Source of the DNA: Streptococcus sp. VT 162
GTDB lineage: Bacteria; Bacillota; Bacilli; Lactobacillales; Streptococcaceae
NCBI GenBank assembly: GCA_000688775.2
Contig: CP007628.2
Span: forward strand, 806,001 to 870,000
Reading direction: 5' to 3'
Length of the DNA stretch: 64,000 nt
This document shows positions 17,471 through 26,978 of the stretch, piece by piece. The notes under the pieces were generated by a model. It worked only from the letters and a program-made list of their open reading frames with translations, was not told the origin of the DNA and did not search any database. A program made the position numbers and the translations under genes. Numbering within the stretch: the first letter of the stretch is position 1; each line of letters starts with the position of its first letter.

Positions 17471-19294
17471 ATGAACTTAGAAGATTTGAAAAAACGACAG
17501 GAGAAGATTCGGAACTTCTCTATTATCGCCCATATTGACCATGGGAAATCAACCCTAGCAGACCGCATTTTGGAAAAGACGGAGACGGTTTCTAGTCGTG
17601 AAATGCAAGCCCAACTTCTGGATAGTATGGATCTTGAGCGTGAACGTGGGATTACCATTAAACTCAATGCCATTGAGCTTAATTACACTGCGAAAGATGG
17701 TGAGACCTATATTTTCCACTTGATTGACACGCCAGGGCACGTGGACTTTACCTATGAAGTGTCGCGTTCGCTAGCTGCCTGTGAAGGAGCGATTTTGGTG
17801 GTTGATGCGGCCCAAGGGATTGAGGCGCAAACTCTTGCTAACGTTTATCTAGCCTTGGACAATGATTTGGAAATCTTGCCCGTCATTAACAAGATTGACC
17901 TTCCAGCAGCTGATCCAGAGCGTGTGCGTACAGAGATTGAGGATGTCATTGGACTAGATGCCAGCGAAGCGGTCCTGGCTTCAGCAAAAGCTGGTATTGG
18001 AATTGAAGAAATTCTTGAGCAAATCGTAGAGAAAGTTCCCGCACCAACTGGTGATGTAACGGCGCCACTCAAAGCATTGATTTTCGACTCCGTTTACGAT
18101 GCTTATCGCGGGGTTATCCTTCAAGTGCGTGTCATGGATGGAGTTGTCAAACCTGGCGATAAGATTCAGCTCATGAGCAATGGCAAGACCTTTGATGTGA
18201 CTGAGGTGGGAATTTTCACACCGAAAGCAGTTGGTCGTGATTTCCTTGCGACTGGTGATGTTGGTTATATTGCGGCTTCCATCAAGACGGTTCAAGATAC
18301 GCGTGTTGGTGATACAGTGACCCTAGCAAGCAATCCTGCCGCAGAACCGCTAGATGGATACAAGCAGATGAATCCTATGGTCTTTGCGGGTCTTTATCCA
18401 ATCGAATCAAACAAGTACAATGACCTTCGTGAAGCCCTTGAAAAGTTGCAGCTCAACGATGCCAGCCTGCAGTTTGAACCAGAAACATCTCAGGCCCTTG
18501 GATTTGGTTTCCGTTGTGGATTCCTTGGACTTCTCCATATGGATGTTATCCAGGAACGTTTGGAGCGTGAGTTCAACATTGACCTTATCATGACAGCTCC
18601 GTCTGTTATTTACAAGGTTAACCAAACTGACGGTGAGTCTATGGATGTGTCTAACCCCTCTGAATTTCCAGATCCGACTAAGATCGCGACCATTGAAGAA
18701 CCTTATGTCAAGGCGCAAATCATGGTACCGCAGGAGTTTGTCGGAGCGGTTATGGAACTAGCTCAGCGTAAGCGTGGGGACTTTGTGACCATGGACTATA
18801 TTGATGATAATCGTGTCAATGTTATCTATCAAATTCCACTTGCTGAAATTGTCTTTGACTTCTTTGATAAGCTCAAGTCTTCGACGCGTGGTTATGCAAG
18901 TTTTGACTACGAATTGTCAGAGTATCGTCCGTCTAAGCTAGTCAAAATGGATATCCTTCTCAATGGTGATAAGGTCGATGCCCTCAGCTTTATCGTTCAC
19001 AAGGACTTTGCCTACGAACGTGGGAAACTCATTGTTGATAAGCTCAAGAAAATCATCCCTCGTCAACAATTTGAGGTACCAATCCAAGCAGCTATTGGGC
19101 ACAAAATCGTGGCTCGTACTGATATCAAGGCTCTTCGTAAGAACGTACTTGCCAAATGTTATGGTGGTGACGTTTCTCGTAAACGCAAACTCCTTGAAAA
19201 ACAAAAAGCTGGTAAGAAACGCATGAAAGCCATTGGATCAGTAGAAGTCCCACAAGAAGCCTTCCTTAGCGTCTTAAGCATGGATGAAGAATAG
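17471..19294 (+). CDS. lepA: Elongation factor 4 (LepA)
   Basis: 607 residues. Ribosome-associated GTPase that acts on stalled or mistranslocated ribosomes. G1 [10 protein letters not shown] (about residues 21-30), G3 DTPGHVDF, G4 NKID, then EF-G-like domains and the LepA-specific C-terminal domain (about 485-600) with its Arg/Lys-rich [17 protein letters not shown]. Single gene with its own promoter and terminator. Confidence 0.97.
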   Translation: MNLEDLKKRQEKIRNFSIIAHIDHGKSTLADRILEKTETVSSREMQAQLLDSMDLERERGITIKLNAIELNYTAKDGETYIFHLIDTPGHVDFTYEVSRSLAACEGAILVVDAAQGIEAQTLANVYLALDNDLEILPVINKIDLPAADPERVRTEIEDVIGLDASEAVLASAKAGIGIEEILEQIVEKVPAPTGDVTAPLKALIFDSVYDAYRGVILQVRVMDGVVKPGDKIQLMSNGKTFDVTEVGIFTPKAVGRDFLATGDVGYIAASIKTVQDTRVGDTVTLASNPAAEPLDGYKQMNPMVFAGLYPIESNKYNDLREALEKLQLNDASLQFEPETSQALGFGFRCGFLGLLHMDVIQERLEREFNIDLIMTAPSVIYKVNQTDGESMDVSNPSEFPDPTKIATIEEPYVKAQIMVPQEFVGAVMELAQRKRGDFVTMDYIDDNRVNVIYQIPLAEIVFDFFDKLKSSTRGYASFDYELSEYRPSKLVKMDILLNGDKVDALSFIVHKDFAYERGKLIVDKLKKIIPRQQFEVPIQAAIGHKIVARTDIKALRKNVLAKCYGGDVSRKRKLLEKQKAGKKRMKAIGSVEVPQEAFLSVLSMDEE

Positions 19295-19307
19295 AAATAA
19301 AAAATAA

Positions 19308-19335
19308 AACTCTTGAAGATTTTTCAAGAGTTTTT
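19308..19335 (+). terminator. Rho-independent terminator after lepA
   Basis: 10-bp stem AACTCTTGAA / TTCAAGAGTT and a T tract. Confidence 0.9.
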
Positions 19336-19389
19336 GCTTTAAATGAGAGCTATAAAATCGGAAACTAACAGAATCGATTAGGTTAGAAT

Positions 19390-19418
19390 TTGACAGAAGT
19401 CCTTATTTTTCTTATAAT
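19390..19418 (+). promoter_or_regulatory. Strong consensus promoter of the lipoprotein gene
   Basis: TTGACA (19390-19395), 17-bp spacer, TATAAT (19413-19418). Both hexamers are perfect, so high constitutive expression is expected. Confidence 0.85.
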
Positions 19419-19438
19419 GCAGATGGAAAGGTGGTAGG

Positions 19439-20062
19439 ATGAAAAAATTATTAATTTTAGGTACTGTAGTTACTGCTAGTGTTTTTCTAGCTTCATGCTC
19501 CAATAATTCGCAAACAGCAACCGAAGAAAGTTCGACTGCAGTTGTTAGTTCTTCTAGCAGTCAGGAAACAAGTAGTTCTAGTTCTGCTGTTTCTGAAGCG
19601 AAAAAGGAAGAGACGCAAATCATCGGTTCGAATGAATATGGTTTTGTCAAGGTACCCAAATCATGGGTTCAATTCCATGAAGTAGAAGGTGGAAATGATA
19701 TACAGTATTGTGATGGAACAGATATCAACATTGTTACGCTAAATACCTTCAAGGCTGAGCAGTTCAATATCAGCGAAGAAGAATATGCTAAACTGGATGT
19801 TGTGACTGTCTCATCTAGTATTTTAACTTCCAAAGAACAAAGCTCTGATTTCAGTAAGGTTTGGGGCTCCAAATCGACCATTGGAGGCTATGAAGCCTAT
19901 GTTGTCAATGCAATTGCTAAGTCAGGGAAATACCTCGTTACCTGGGTTTTCCGATCAAATGATGGTAAAATCCGCTATGTTTCGCTTGAAGGGGATGGGG
20001 AAACTTTAAAAACAATCTTACCGATGGTTGAAAGTAGCTGGTCAACTACTAAATCTGAATAA
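19439..20062 (+). CDS. Secreted lipoprotein of unknown function
   Basis: 207 residues. A lipoprotein signal peptide ends in the lipobox LASC (Cys20), so the mature protein is lipid-anchored outside the membrane. Residues about 21-60 form a Ser/Thr-rich, low-complexity linker. The remaining 150 residues form a compact domain with no motif I recognise (it opens with EYGFVKVPKSWVQF). A PsbP/MOG1-like fold would fit the look of the sequence, but this is a guess. Very strong promoter and own terminator. Confidence 0.8.
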   Translation: MKKLLILGTVVTASVFLASCSNNSQTATEESSTAVVSSSSSQETSSSSSAVSEAKKEETQIIGSNEYGFVKVPKSWVQFHEVEGGNDIQYCDGTDINIVTLNTFKAEQFNISEEEYAKLDVVTVSSSILTSKEQSSDFSKVWGSKSTIGGYEAYVVNAIAKSGKYLVTWVFRSNDGKIRYVSLEGDGETLKTILPMVESSWSTTKSE

Positions 20063-20068
20063 ATAAAA

Positions 20069-20095
20069 AAAAAGAAGATCCTTGGTCTTCTTTTT
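20069..20095 (+). terminator. Rho-independent terminator after the lipoprotein gene
   Basis: AAAGAAGA / TCTTCTTT stem with a short loop in an A-rich / T-rich context. The T run also forms the T-rich stretch just upstream of the com-box. Confidence 0.8.
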
Positions 20096-20102
20096 ATTTT
20101 TT

Positions 20103-20110
20103 TACGAATA
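20103..20110 (+). promoter_or_regulatory. com-box (cin-box) for the competence sigma factor ComX
   Basis: TACGAATA, the exact pneumococcal com-box, preceded by a T-rich tract and 33 bases before the dprA start. ComX (SigX) directs RNA polymerase to this element during competence. Confidence 0.85.
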
Positions 20111-20143
20111 GATAGATGAGTAGAAAAAGAAATGGAGTTGTAT

Positions 20144-20992
20144 ATGAAGATCACAAACTATGAGATTTACAAATTGAGAAAAGCTGGGCTGAGCAATCAA
20201 CAAATTTTAACAGTTCTTGAATACGATGAGACTGTAGATCAGGAGCTCTTGCTAGGTGATATTGCAGAAATATCTGGGTGTCGTAATCCTGCTGTCTTTA
20301 TGGAACGCTATTTCCAGATAGATGATGCACAGTTGGAGAAGGAGTTTCAGAAATTTCCATCCTTTTCTATTCTTGATGACTGTTATCCTTGGGATCTGAG
20401 TGAGATTTATGATGCTCCAGCGCTCTTGTTTTATAAAGGAAATCTAGACCTGTTGAAATTTCCAAAGGTTGCTGTTGTAGGGAGTCGTTCATGTTCTAGT
20501 CAGGGAGCAAAGTCGGTTCAGAAAGTCATTCAAGGTTTGGAAAACGAGTTAATCGTGGTCAGTGGTTTAGCCAAAGGGATTGATACGGCTGCCCATATGG
20601 CTGCACTCCAGAATGGAGGGAGAACGATTGCTGTCATTGGAACAGGATTGGATGTTTTTTATCCCCGAGCCAATAAACGTTTGCAGGAACACATTGGCAA
20701 TCACCATTTGGTACTTAGCGAGTACGGACCTGGTGAGGAACCCTTGAAATTTCACTTTCCAGCTCGTAATCGTATCATTGCTGGCCTTTGCCGTGGTGTG
20801 ATTGTAGCAGAGGCAAGGATGCGTTCTGGTAGTCTTATTACTTGTGAGCGAGCTATGGAGGAAGGGCGTGATGTCTTTGCCATTCCAGGAAACATTTTAG
20901 ATGGGCATTCAGATGGCTGTCACCATCTGATCCAAGAGGGAGCAAAGCTGATTAGCAGTGGTCAAGATGTGCTGGCTGAGTTTGAATTTTAA
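20144..20992 (+). CDS. dprA: DNA processing protein DprA
   Basis: 282 residues from ATG 20144 (MKITNYEIY), which has GGAG at correct spacing; an ATG four codons upstream is in frame but lies just before that site. DprA loads RecA on incoming single-stranded DNA during transformation and helps shut competence off. N-terminal SAM-like domain (1-100), then the Rossmann domain with VVGSRSCSSQGAKS, SGLAKGIDTAAH and the ssDNA-binding FPARNRIIAGL. The com-box upstream puts it in the late competence regulon. Confidence 0.96.
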   Translation: MKITNYEIYKLRKAGLSNQQILTVLEYDETVDQELLLGDIAEISGCRNPAVFMERYFQIDDAQLEKEFQKFPSFSILDDCYPWDLSEIYDAPALLFYKGNLDLLKFPKVAVVGSRSCSSQGAKSVQKVIQGLENELIVVSGLAKGIDTAAHMAALQNGGRTIAVIGTGLDVFYPRANKRLQEHIGNHHLVLSEYGPGEEPLKFHFPARNRIIAGLCRGVIVAEARMRSGSLITCERAMEEGRDVFAIPGNILDGHSDGCHHLIQEGAKLISSGQDVLAEFEF

Positions 20993-21045
20993 GGAGAAAT
21001 TTGTTCACTCAGATAAACTTTTCTTCTATATATAGGACTTAGGTC

Positions 21046-21074
21046 TTGACAGCTATAGAAAAATGGTTTACACT
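21046..21074 (+). promoter_or_regulatory. topA promoter
   Basis: Perfect -35 TTGACA (21046-21051), 17-bp spacer and TACACT (21069-21074). Confidence 0.7.
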
Positions 21075-21109
21075 TTATAAAGTTTATTACTTTGAAAAGG
21101 TGTGATAGT

Positions 21110-23197
21110 GTGGCTACGGCAACAAAGAAGAAAAAATCAACAGTTAAAAAAAATCTAGTCATCGTGGAGTCGCCTGCTAAAGCGAAAACGATTGAGAAAT
21201 ATCTAGGCAGAAACTACAAGGTTCTAGCCAGTGTCGGGCATATCCGTGATTTGAAAAAATCCAGTATGTCAGTCGACATTGAAAATAACTATGAACCACA
21301 GTATATCAATATCCGAGGAAAAGGTCCTCTCATCAATGACTTGAAAAAAGAAGCCAAAAAGGCCAATAAAGTCTTTCTGGCGAGTGACCCGGACCGTGAG
21401 GGAGAAGCGATTTCCTGGCATTTGGCTCACATTCTCAACTTGGATGAGAATGATGCCAACCGTGTAGTCTTTAATGAAATCACCAAAGATGCAGTAAAAA
21501 ATGCCTTTAAAGAACCTCGCAAGATTGACATGGACTTGGTCGACGCCCAACAAGCTCGTCGTGTCTTAGACCGCTTGGTAGGGTATTCGATTTCGCCTAT
21601 TTTGTGGAAAAAGGTCAAGAAGGGCTTATCAGCAGGGCGTGTGCAGTCGGTTGCTCTTAAACTCATCATTGACCGTGAAAATGAGATCAATGCCTTCCAA
21701 CCAGAAGAATACTGGACAATTGATGGTGTCTTTAAGAAGGGAACCAAGCAATTTCAAGCTTCATTCTATGGTATGAATGGCAAAAAGATGAAATTGACCA
21801 CTAATGAAGAAGTCAAAGAAGTCTTGTCCCATTTGACTAGCAAAGATTTCACAGTAGAACAGGTAGATAAGAAAGAACGCAAACGCAATGCGCCCCTACC
21901 GTATACGACCTCAACCATGCAGATGGATGCTGCTAACAAGATTAATTTCCGTACTCGAAAGACCATGATGGTGGCCCAGCAGCTCTATGAAGGGATCAAT
22001 ATCGGATCGGGCGTGCAAGGTTTGATTACCTATATGCGTACAGACTCGACTCGTATCAGTCCAGTAGCTCAGAATGAAGCGGCAAGCTACATTAACGACC
22101 GTTTTGGTAGCAAGTATTCCAAGCATGGTAGCAAGGTAAAGAATGCCTCAGGTGCTCAAGATGCCCACGAAGCCATTCGTCCATCTAGCGTCTTTAACAC
22201 ACCAGAAAGCATCGCTAAGTACTTGGACAAAGACCAGCTCAAGCTCTATACCCTAATCTGGAACCGTTTTGTGGCCAGCCAGATGACGGGCGCTATCTTT
22301 GATACCATGGCTGTCAAACTCTCTCAAAATGGGGTTCAGTTTGCAGCGAATGGAAGCCAAGTCAAGTTTGATGGTTATCTTGCTATCTACAATGACTCAG
22401 ACAAGAACAAAATGTTGCCAGATATGGCTGTTGGAGATGTGGTCAAGCAGGTCAATAGCAAGCCAGAACAACATTTCACTCAACCACCTGCTCGCTATTC
22501 GGAAGCGACTCTTATCAAGACCTTAGAAGAAAATGGGGTTGGACGTCCGTCAACCTACGCTCCGACCATTGAAACCATCCAAAAACGTTACTACGTTCGT
22601 CTAGCAGCAAAACGTTTTGAACCAACAGAGTTGGGTGAAATTGTTAATAAACTCATTGTTGAATATTTCCCAGATATTGTCAATGTGACCTTCACAGCTG
22701 AGATGGAAGGAAAACTGGATGATGTCGAGGTTGGAAAAGAGCAGTGGCAACGTGTCATTGATGAATTTTATAAACCATTCTCTAAAGAGGTAGCCAAGGC
22801 TGAATCCGAAATGGAAAAAATCCAGATCAAGGATGAGCCAGCTGGATTTGACTGTGAAGTTTGTGGCAGTCCAATGGTAATTAAGCTAGGACGTTTTGGT
22901 AAATTCTATGCTTGCAGCAACTTCCCAGACTGCCGTCACACACAAGCAATTGTCAAAGAGATTGGAGTCGAGTGTCCAAGCTGTCATCAAGGACAAATCA
23001 TTGAACGCAAAACCAAGCGCAATCGTATCTTCTATGGTTGCAATCGCTATCCAGAATGTGAATTTACTTCCTGGGACAAACCAATTGGCCGTGACTGTCC
23101 AAAATGCGGACACTTCCTAGTGGAGAAAAAAGTCCGTGGTGGTGGCAAGCAGGTTGTATGTAGTAATGGCGACTACGAAGAGGAAAAAATTAAATAA
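21110..23197 (+). CDS. topA: DNA topoisomerase I
   Basis: 695 residues from the GTG at 21110 ([10 protein letters not shown]), placed after AAAAGGTG; the frame stays open six codons further to a TTG that overlaps the leader and is less likely. Relaxes negative supercoils, opposing gyrase. N-terminal TOPRIM with [17 protein letters not shown] and DPDREGEAI, active-site Tyr in the [11 protein letters not shown] motif (about residue 305), and three C-terminal four-Cys zinc motifs (from about residue 583: CEVCG, CPSCH, CPKCG). A Lys-rich start is normal for streptococcal TopA. Confidence 0.96.
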   Translation: MATATKKKKSTVKKNLVIVESPAKAKTIEKYLGRNYKVLASVGHIRDLKKSSMSVDIENNYEPQYINIRGKGPLINDLKKEAKKANKVFLASDPDREGEAISWHLAHILNLDENDANRVVFNEITKDAVKNAFKEPRKIDMDLVDAQQARRVLDRLVGYSISPILWKKVKKGLSAGRVQSVALKLIIDRENEINAFQPEEYWTIDGVFKKGTKQFQASFYGMNGKKMKLTTNEEVKEVLSHLTSKDFTVEQVDKKERKRNAPLPYTTSTMQMDAANKINFRTRKTMMVAQQLYEGINIGSGVQGLITYMRTDSTRISPVAQNEAASYINDRFGSKYSKHGSKVKNASGAQDAHEAIRPSSVFNTPESIAKYLDKDQLKLYTLIWNRFVASQMTGAIFDTMAVKLSQNGVQFAANGSQVKFDGYLAIYNDSDKNKMLPDMAVGDVVKQVNSKPEQHFTQPPARYSEATLIKTLEENGVGRPSTYAPTIETIQKRYYVRLAAKRFEPTELGEIVNKLIVEYFPDIVNVTFTAEMEGKLDDVEVGKEQWQRVIDEFYKPFSKEVAKAESEMEKIQIKDEPAGFDCEVCGSPMVIKLGRFGKFYACSNFPDCRHTQAIVKEIGVECPSCHQGQIIERKTKRNRIFYGCNRYPECEFTSWDKPIGRDCPKCGHFLVEKKVRGGGKQVVCSNGDYEEEKIK

Positions 23198-23202
23198 AAT
23201 GC

Positions 23203-23237
23203 AGAGTCCTGAAAATGAATTTCAGGCTCTTTTTTTG
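23203..23237 (+). terminator. Rho-independent terminator after topA
   Basis: AGAG(T)CCTGAAA / TTTCAGGCTCT stem with one bulged T, then seven T residues. Confidence 0.85.
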
Positions 23238-23304
23238 TTGATGCTTGACAAATTTCCCCCTTGTATGCGAAACTAGAGGAAGAGTAATTTATCTAGGAGA
23301 AATC

Positions 23305-23664
23305 ATGCGTATTATTTATCTCAGTATTGGCTTTATTTCACTGGCTTTAGCTGTCATTGGGATTGTCCTACCACTTTTGCCAACAACTCCCTTTCTTTTG
23401 TTAGCTATCGCTTGCTTTTCAAAATCTTCTAAGCGTTTTGAAGACTGGCTTTATCATACAAAGATTTATCAGACTTATGTAGCTGACTTTCGGGAAACCA
23501 AGTCAATCGCGCGAGAACGAAAGAAAAAAATTATCGTATCTATCTATATCTTGATGGGGATTTCTATTTATTTTGCCCCTCTTTTACCAGTCAAAATCGG
23601 TCTGGGAGCCTTGACTGTCTTTATCACCTACTATCTCTTTAAAGTCATTCCTGACAAAGAATAG
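23305..23664 (+). CDS. YbaN-like DUF454 membrane protein
   Basis: 119 residues from the ATG at 23305, which follows AGGAGA. The frame extends upstream to 23245, but that stretch overlaps a TTGACA -35-like sequence and has no ribosome binding site. The DUF454 pattern is clear: a first membrane segment followed by GIVLPLLPTTPFLLLAIACFSKSS, a basic loop, and two more hydrophobic segments. Inner-membrane protein of unknown function, common as a single gene. Confidence 0.85.
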   Translation: MRIIYLSIGFISLALAVIGIVLPLLPTTPFLLLAIACFSKSSKRFEDWLYHTKIYQTYVADFRETKSIARERKKKIIVSIYILMGISIYFAPLLPVKIGLGALTVFITYYLFKVIPDKE

Positions 23665-23721
23665 ATAAAAATAGTAGTTATTTGCCTTAATAAAAATGAA
23701 AGCCTATTTAAAATAATATGA

Positions 23722-23727
23722 TATAAT
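23722..23727 (+). promoter_or_regulatory. cutC promoter -10
   Basis: Extended -10 TGATATAAT (hexamer 23722-23727), 30 bases before the start. No clear -35. Confidence 0.55.
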
Positions 23728-23757
23728 AAATTCAAAGAAAACATCAAGGAGAATCAA

Positions 23758-24390
23758 ATGATTTACGAATTTTGTGCTGAAAATGTGACCTTGCTTGAAA
23801 AAGCGATGCGGGCTGGAGCTCGTCGAATCGAACTTTGTGACAATCTAGCAGTAGGAGGAACAACACCTAGCTATGGAGTGACCAAGGCAGCGGTTGAACT
23901 GGCAGCTAACTACGACACCACCATCATGACTATGATTCGTCCCCGTGGTGGCGACTTTGTCTATACTGATCTTGAAATAGCGATCATGCTAGAAGACATT
24001 CGTTTGACTACTCAGGCTGGAAGTCAAGGGGTTGTATTTGGGGCTTTAACTGCTGATAAGAAGTTGGATAAGGTTAATCTAGAGAAATTAATTGCCGCAT
24101 CTAAAGGAATGGAAATTGTCTTTCACATGGCCTTTGATGAATTGAGTGATGAAGATCAGTTGGAAGCCATTGACTGGCTCAGCCAAGCTGGTGTCACTCG
24201 TATCTTAACTCGCGCTGGTGTATCTGGAGATTCGTTAGAGAAACGATTTGCTCACTATCGTAGAATTCTAGAACACTCTGCAGGTAAAATTGAAATCCTA
24301 CCAGGTGGAGGGATTGACTTGGACAACCGTCAAAACTTTATCGACCAGCTGGGCGTGACACAATTGCATGGAACCAAGGTTGTCTTTTAA
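23758..24390 (+). CDS. cutC: CutC family protein (copper homeostasis family)
   Basis: 210 residues, TIM-barrel CutC family, recognised from MIYEFCAEN, RIELCDNLAVGGTTPSYG and MIRPRGGDFVY near the N-terminus and GGGI near the C-terminus. Linked to copper tolerance in some bacteria, though the molecular activity is unsettled. AAGGAG precedes the ATG. Slightly short at the C-terminus compared with the E. coli protein, as usual in streptococci. Confidence 0.88.
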   Translation: MIYEFCAENVTLLEKAMRAGARRIELCDNLAVGGTTPSYGVTKAAVELAANYDTTIMTMIRPRGGDFVYTDLEIAIMLEDIRLTTQAGSQGVVFGALTADKKLDKVNLEKLIAASKGMEIVFHMAFDELSDEDQLEAIDWLSQAGVTRILTRAGVSGDSLEKRFAHYRRILEHSAGKIEILPGGGIDLDNRQNFIDQLGVTQLHGTKVVF

Positions 24391-24402
24391 AAAATAGAAA
24401 GG

Positions 24403-24428
24403 AACTGCTAGCTTTTGGTAGCAGTTTT
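24403..24428 (+). terminator. Hairpin after cutC, immediately before the next start codon
   Basis: 8-bp perfect stem AACTGCTA / TAGCAGTT with an 8-base loop and a short T run. It looks like a weak terminator. The next ATG is only 7 bases beyond the stem, and the only AAAGGA ribosome-binding sequence (24398-24403) lies on its 5' side. Confidence 0.65.
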
Positions 24429-24433
24429 CACTT

Positions 24434-25090
24434 ATGTTTGAAATTTTTAAATCCTATCAGTTTAATAAAGAAAAAGCCCATGCCTATGGTTTTGTAGAAA
24501 ATGAGGAAGTCTGGACTTATAGTTGCCAGATTTTGCAGGGTGACTTTTACATGACAGTCTCTATCACTCCTGATAATGTGAGTTTTCTTGTCTTTGACCA
24601 GGAAACGGGTGATCTCTATCCTCAAGTACATATGGAAAGTATGCGGGGAAGTTTTGTCGGAAGTGTCCGTGAGGCTTGTTTGGAGATTCTTTACCAGATT
24701 CGGAAGGCTTGCTTTGATGTACAGGATTTTATCTGCCCTCAGACTAAGCGTATCATGGCTCAAGTTCAGAAAAAATATGGTAATCAGTTGGAATATCTAT
24801 GGGAGAAATCGCCTGATACAGCAGTGTTAAGACATGAAGGCAATCAAAAGTGGTATGCTCTTGTGATGAGAATCCCATGGGATAAGCTGGAGAAGGGGAG
24901 AGAAGGGCTAGCCGAAGCAGTCAATATTAAACACGACCAAGTAGCTGACTTACTTTCAAAAAAAGGCATTTATCCAGCCTTTCATATGAACAAACGCTAC
25001 TGGCTTAGTCTGGCGCTTGATGATAGTTTGCAAGATGAAGAAGTGTTAGAACTCATCGAAAGAAGTTGGAACTTGACTGTGAAAAAATAA
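24434..25090 (+). CDS. MmcQ/YjbR family protein
   Basis: 218 residues. The C-terminal 110 residues match the MmcQ/YjbR (CyaY-like fold) pattern: KWYALVMRIPWDKL, EAVNIKHDQV, then GIYPAFHMNKRYWLSLALDDS. The N-terminal half (about 1-100) is an extra domain found in some Gram-positive versions. The family is often called DNA-binding, but function is unproven. No Shine-Dalgarno stands directly upstream of the ATG. Confidence 0.8.
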   Translation: MFEIFKSYQFNKEKAHAYGFVENEEVWTYSCQILQGDFYMTVSITPDNVSFLVFDQETGDLYPQVHMESMRGSFVGSVREACLEILYQIRKACFDVQDFICPQTKRIMAQVQKKYGNQLEYLWEKSPDTAVLRHEGNQKWYALVMRIPWDKLEKGREGLAEAVNIKHDQVADLLSKKGIYPAFHMNKRYWLSLALDDSLQDEEVLELIERSWNLTVKK

Positions 25091-25147
25091 GGAAGGTTAC
25101 TTGAGTTTTCAAATACTTTCAATTAGCAAAATATTCTTTACTGAAGA

Positions 25148-25162
25148 AATTTTCAGAAAATA
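25148..25162 (+). promoter_or_regulatory. CodY box upstream of the leu operon
   Basis: AATTTTCAGAAAATA matches the CodY consensus AATTTTCWGAAAATT at 14 of 15 positions. It ends 12 bases before the -35 hexamer. CodY represses branched-chain amino-acid genes when isoleucine, leucine or valine is plentiful. Confidence 0.75.
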
Positions 25163-25174
25163 TTGGATTTTTTC

Positions 25175-25203
25175 TTGACAAGTGTTTTTAGCTATGCTAA
25201 AAT
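25175..25203 (+). promoter_or_regulatory. leu operon promoter
   Basis: TTGACA (25175-25180), 17-bp spacer, TAAAAT (25198-25203) with an upstream TGC, so both consensus and extended -10 features. Confidence 0.85.
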
Positions 25204-25239
25204 ACTAAACAAGATATCAAACGAAGGAGAAAGTCAAAC

Positions 25240-25293
25240 ATGAAAACAGCTAAGTTTAATCAATTTGCTTTGTTGTTGAGGTACTCGGGCTAG
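25240..25293 (+). CDS. leu operon leader peptide with three consecutive Leu codons
   Basis: 17 codons, MKTAKFNQFALLLRYSG, after AAGGAGA. The run TTG-TTG-TTG at 25273-25281 is the sensor of charged leucyl-tRNA. The frame ends at TAG just before the attenuator structures. Leader-peptide attenuation of leu genes is established in Lactococcus and enteric bacteria; here it is read from the layout. Confidence 0.85.
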   Translation: MKTAKFNQFALLLRYSG

Positions 25294-25375
25294 TGCAAAA
25301 GCATTAGTCCTGTTTGGCTTACCAAGCGGGAGTAAATCAACATCTCGCTTGGGCTTCTGAGCGAGATGTTTTTTT
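25290..25375 (+). promoter_or_regulatory. Transcription attenuator of the leu operon
   Basis: Terminator: 11-bp stem AACATCTCGCT (25339-25349) / AGCGAGATGTT (25360-25370) and a T tract. Competing antiterminator: CCAAGCGGGA (25322-25331) pairs with TCTCGCTTGG (25343-25352) over 10 bp with one G-T pair, which uses up the terminator's 5' arm. Upstream hairpin CTAGTGC / GCATTAG (25290-25307) starts at the leader stop. A ribosome stalled on the Leu codons would change which pairing wins. Confidence 0.82.
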
Positions 25376-25404
25376 AAAACCACATTTGGAAAAGGGGAAA
25401 TCTT

Positions 25405-26967
25405 ATGCGTAAAGTTGAATTTTTTGATACAAGCCTTCGTGATGGGGAACAAACACCTGGTGTTAACTTCTCAATAAAGGAAAAAGTTTCCATTGCAAGA
25501 CAGCTGGAGAAATGGGGAATTTCTGTAATTGAAGCTGGTTTTCCGGCTGCTAGTCCAGATTCATTTATAGCTGTTCAAGAAATTGCTAAAGCCATGAAAA
25601 AAACAGCAGTGACAGGATTAGCTCGTTCTGTAAAATCTGATATTGATGCTTGTTATGAGGCTCTTAAGGATGCCAAGTATCCTCAAATTCATGTCTTTAT
25701 CGCTACCAGTCCGATTCACCGCAAGTATAAGCTCAATAAAAGCAAGGAAGAGATTTTAGAAGCTATCAAGGAACATGTTTCTTATGCTCGTTCTAAGTTT
25801 GAAATCGTCGAATTCTCTCCTGAAGATGCGACTAGAACAGAGTTGGATTTCCTCTTACAAGTCGTTCAAACAGCGGTCGATGCAGGTGCATCTTATATCA
25901 ATATCCCTGACACAGTTGGCTTTACGACTCCAGAAGAGTTTGCTCGTATCTTTGATTACTTGACTGAAAATATTAAATCAGATCATAAAGTTGTCTTTGG
26001 TGTCCACTGTCACGATGATCTCGGTATGGCAACTGCAAATACTTTGACAGCAATTAAACACGGTGCTGGACGTGTCCAGGGAACTATTAATGGTATCGGT
26101 GAACGCGCAGGTAATGTTGCTCTTGAAGAAGTAGCTGTTGCTTTGAAGATTCGTGAGGATTTCTTCCAAGCAACTAGTGATATTGTTTTGGATGAAACAA
26201 TGAATACGTCTGAAATGGTTTCTCGCTTCTCTGGTATTCCAGTTCCTAAAAATAAAGCTGTCGTTGGTGGTAATGCCTTTTCTCACGAGTCTGGTATTCA
26301 CCAAGATGGAGTCCTTAAAAATCCTCTCACTTATGAGATCATCACACCTGAATTGGTCGGTGTCAAGAGTAATAGCCTTCCACTTGGTAAATTGTCTGGT
26401 CGCCATGCCTTTGTTGAGAAACTAAGGGAATTGGCTCTAGACTTTACAGAAGAGGATATCAAACCACTCTTTGCTAAGTTCAAGGCGTTAGCTGATAAAA
26501 AGCAAGAAATCACGGATGCAGATATTCGAGCTCTGGTAGCTGGAACCATGGTTGAAAATCCAGAAGGCTTCCACTTTGATGATTTACAACTTCAAACTCA
26601 TGCAGATAATGACATTGAAGCTCTCGTTAGCCTGGCCAATATGGATGGTGAAAAAGTCGAATTTAATGCGACAGGGCAAGGTTCCGTTGAAGCGATCTTT
26701 AACGCTATCGATAAGTTCTTTAACCAATCTGTCCGCTTGGTGTCCTACACTATTGACGCGGTAACAGATGGAATCGATGCCCAAGCTCGTGTCTTGGTCA
26801 CTGTTGAAAACAGAGATACAGAAACCATCTTTAACGCAGCAGGTCTTGATTTCGATGTATTGAAGGCTTCGGCTATTGCTTATATCAATGCCAATACTTT
26901 TGTTCAAAAAGAGAATGCAGGTGAGATGGGGCATAGCGTTTCCTACCGAGACATGCCTAGTGTGTAA
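25405..26967 (+). CDS. leuA: 2-isopropylmalate synthase
   Basis: 520 residues. First committed step of leucine synthesis: acetyl-CoA plus 2-oxoisovalerate. TIM-barrel with FFDTSLRDGEQTPGVNF (residues 5-21), metal-binding HCHDDLGMA and NGIGERAGN, then a C-terminal LeuA-dimer regulatory domain (about 385-510) where leucine feedback acts. Preceded by the attenuator and GGAAAAGGGG; leuB starts 11 bases after the stop. Confidence 0.97.
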   Translation: MRKVEFFDTSLRDGEQTPGVNFSIKEKVSIARQLEKWGISVIEAGFPAASPDSFIAVQEIAKAMKKTAVTGLARSVKSDIDACYEALKDAKYPQIHVFIATSPIHRKYKLNKSKEEILEAIKEHVSYARSKFEIVEFSPEDATRTELDFLLQVVQTAVDAGASYINIPDTVGFTTPEEFARIFDYLTENIKSDHKVVFGVHCHDDLGMATANTLTAIKHGAGRVQGTINGIGERAGNVALEEVAVALKIREDFFQATSDIVLDETMNTSEMVSRFSGIPVPKNKAVVGGNAFSHESGIHQDGVLKNPLTYEIITPELVGVKSNSLPLGKLSGRHAFVEKLRELALDFTEEDIKPLFAKFKALADKKQEITDADIRALVAGTMVENPEGFHFDDLQLQTHADNDIEALVSLANMDGEKVEFNATGQGSVEAIFNAIDKFFNQSVRLVSYTIDAVTDGIDAQARVLVTVENRDTETIFNAAGLDFDVLKASAIAYINANTFVQKENAGEMGHSVSYRDMPSV

Positions 26968-26978
26968 AGGAGAAGGCT

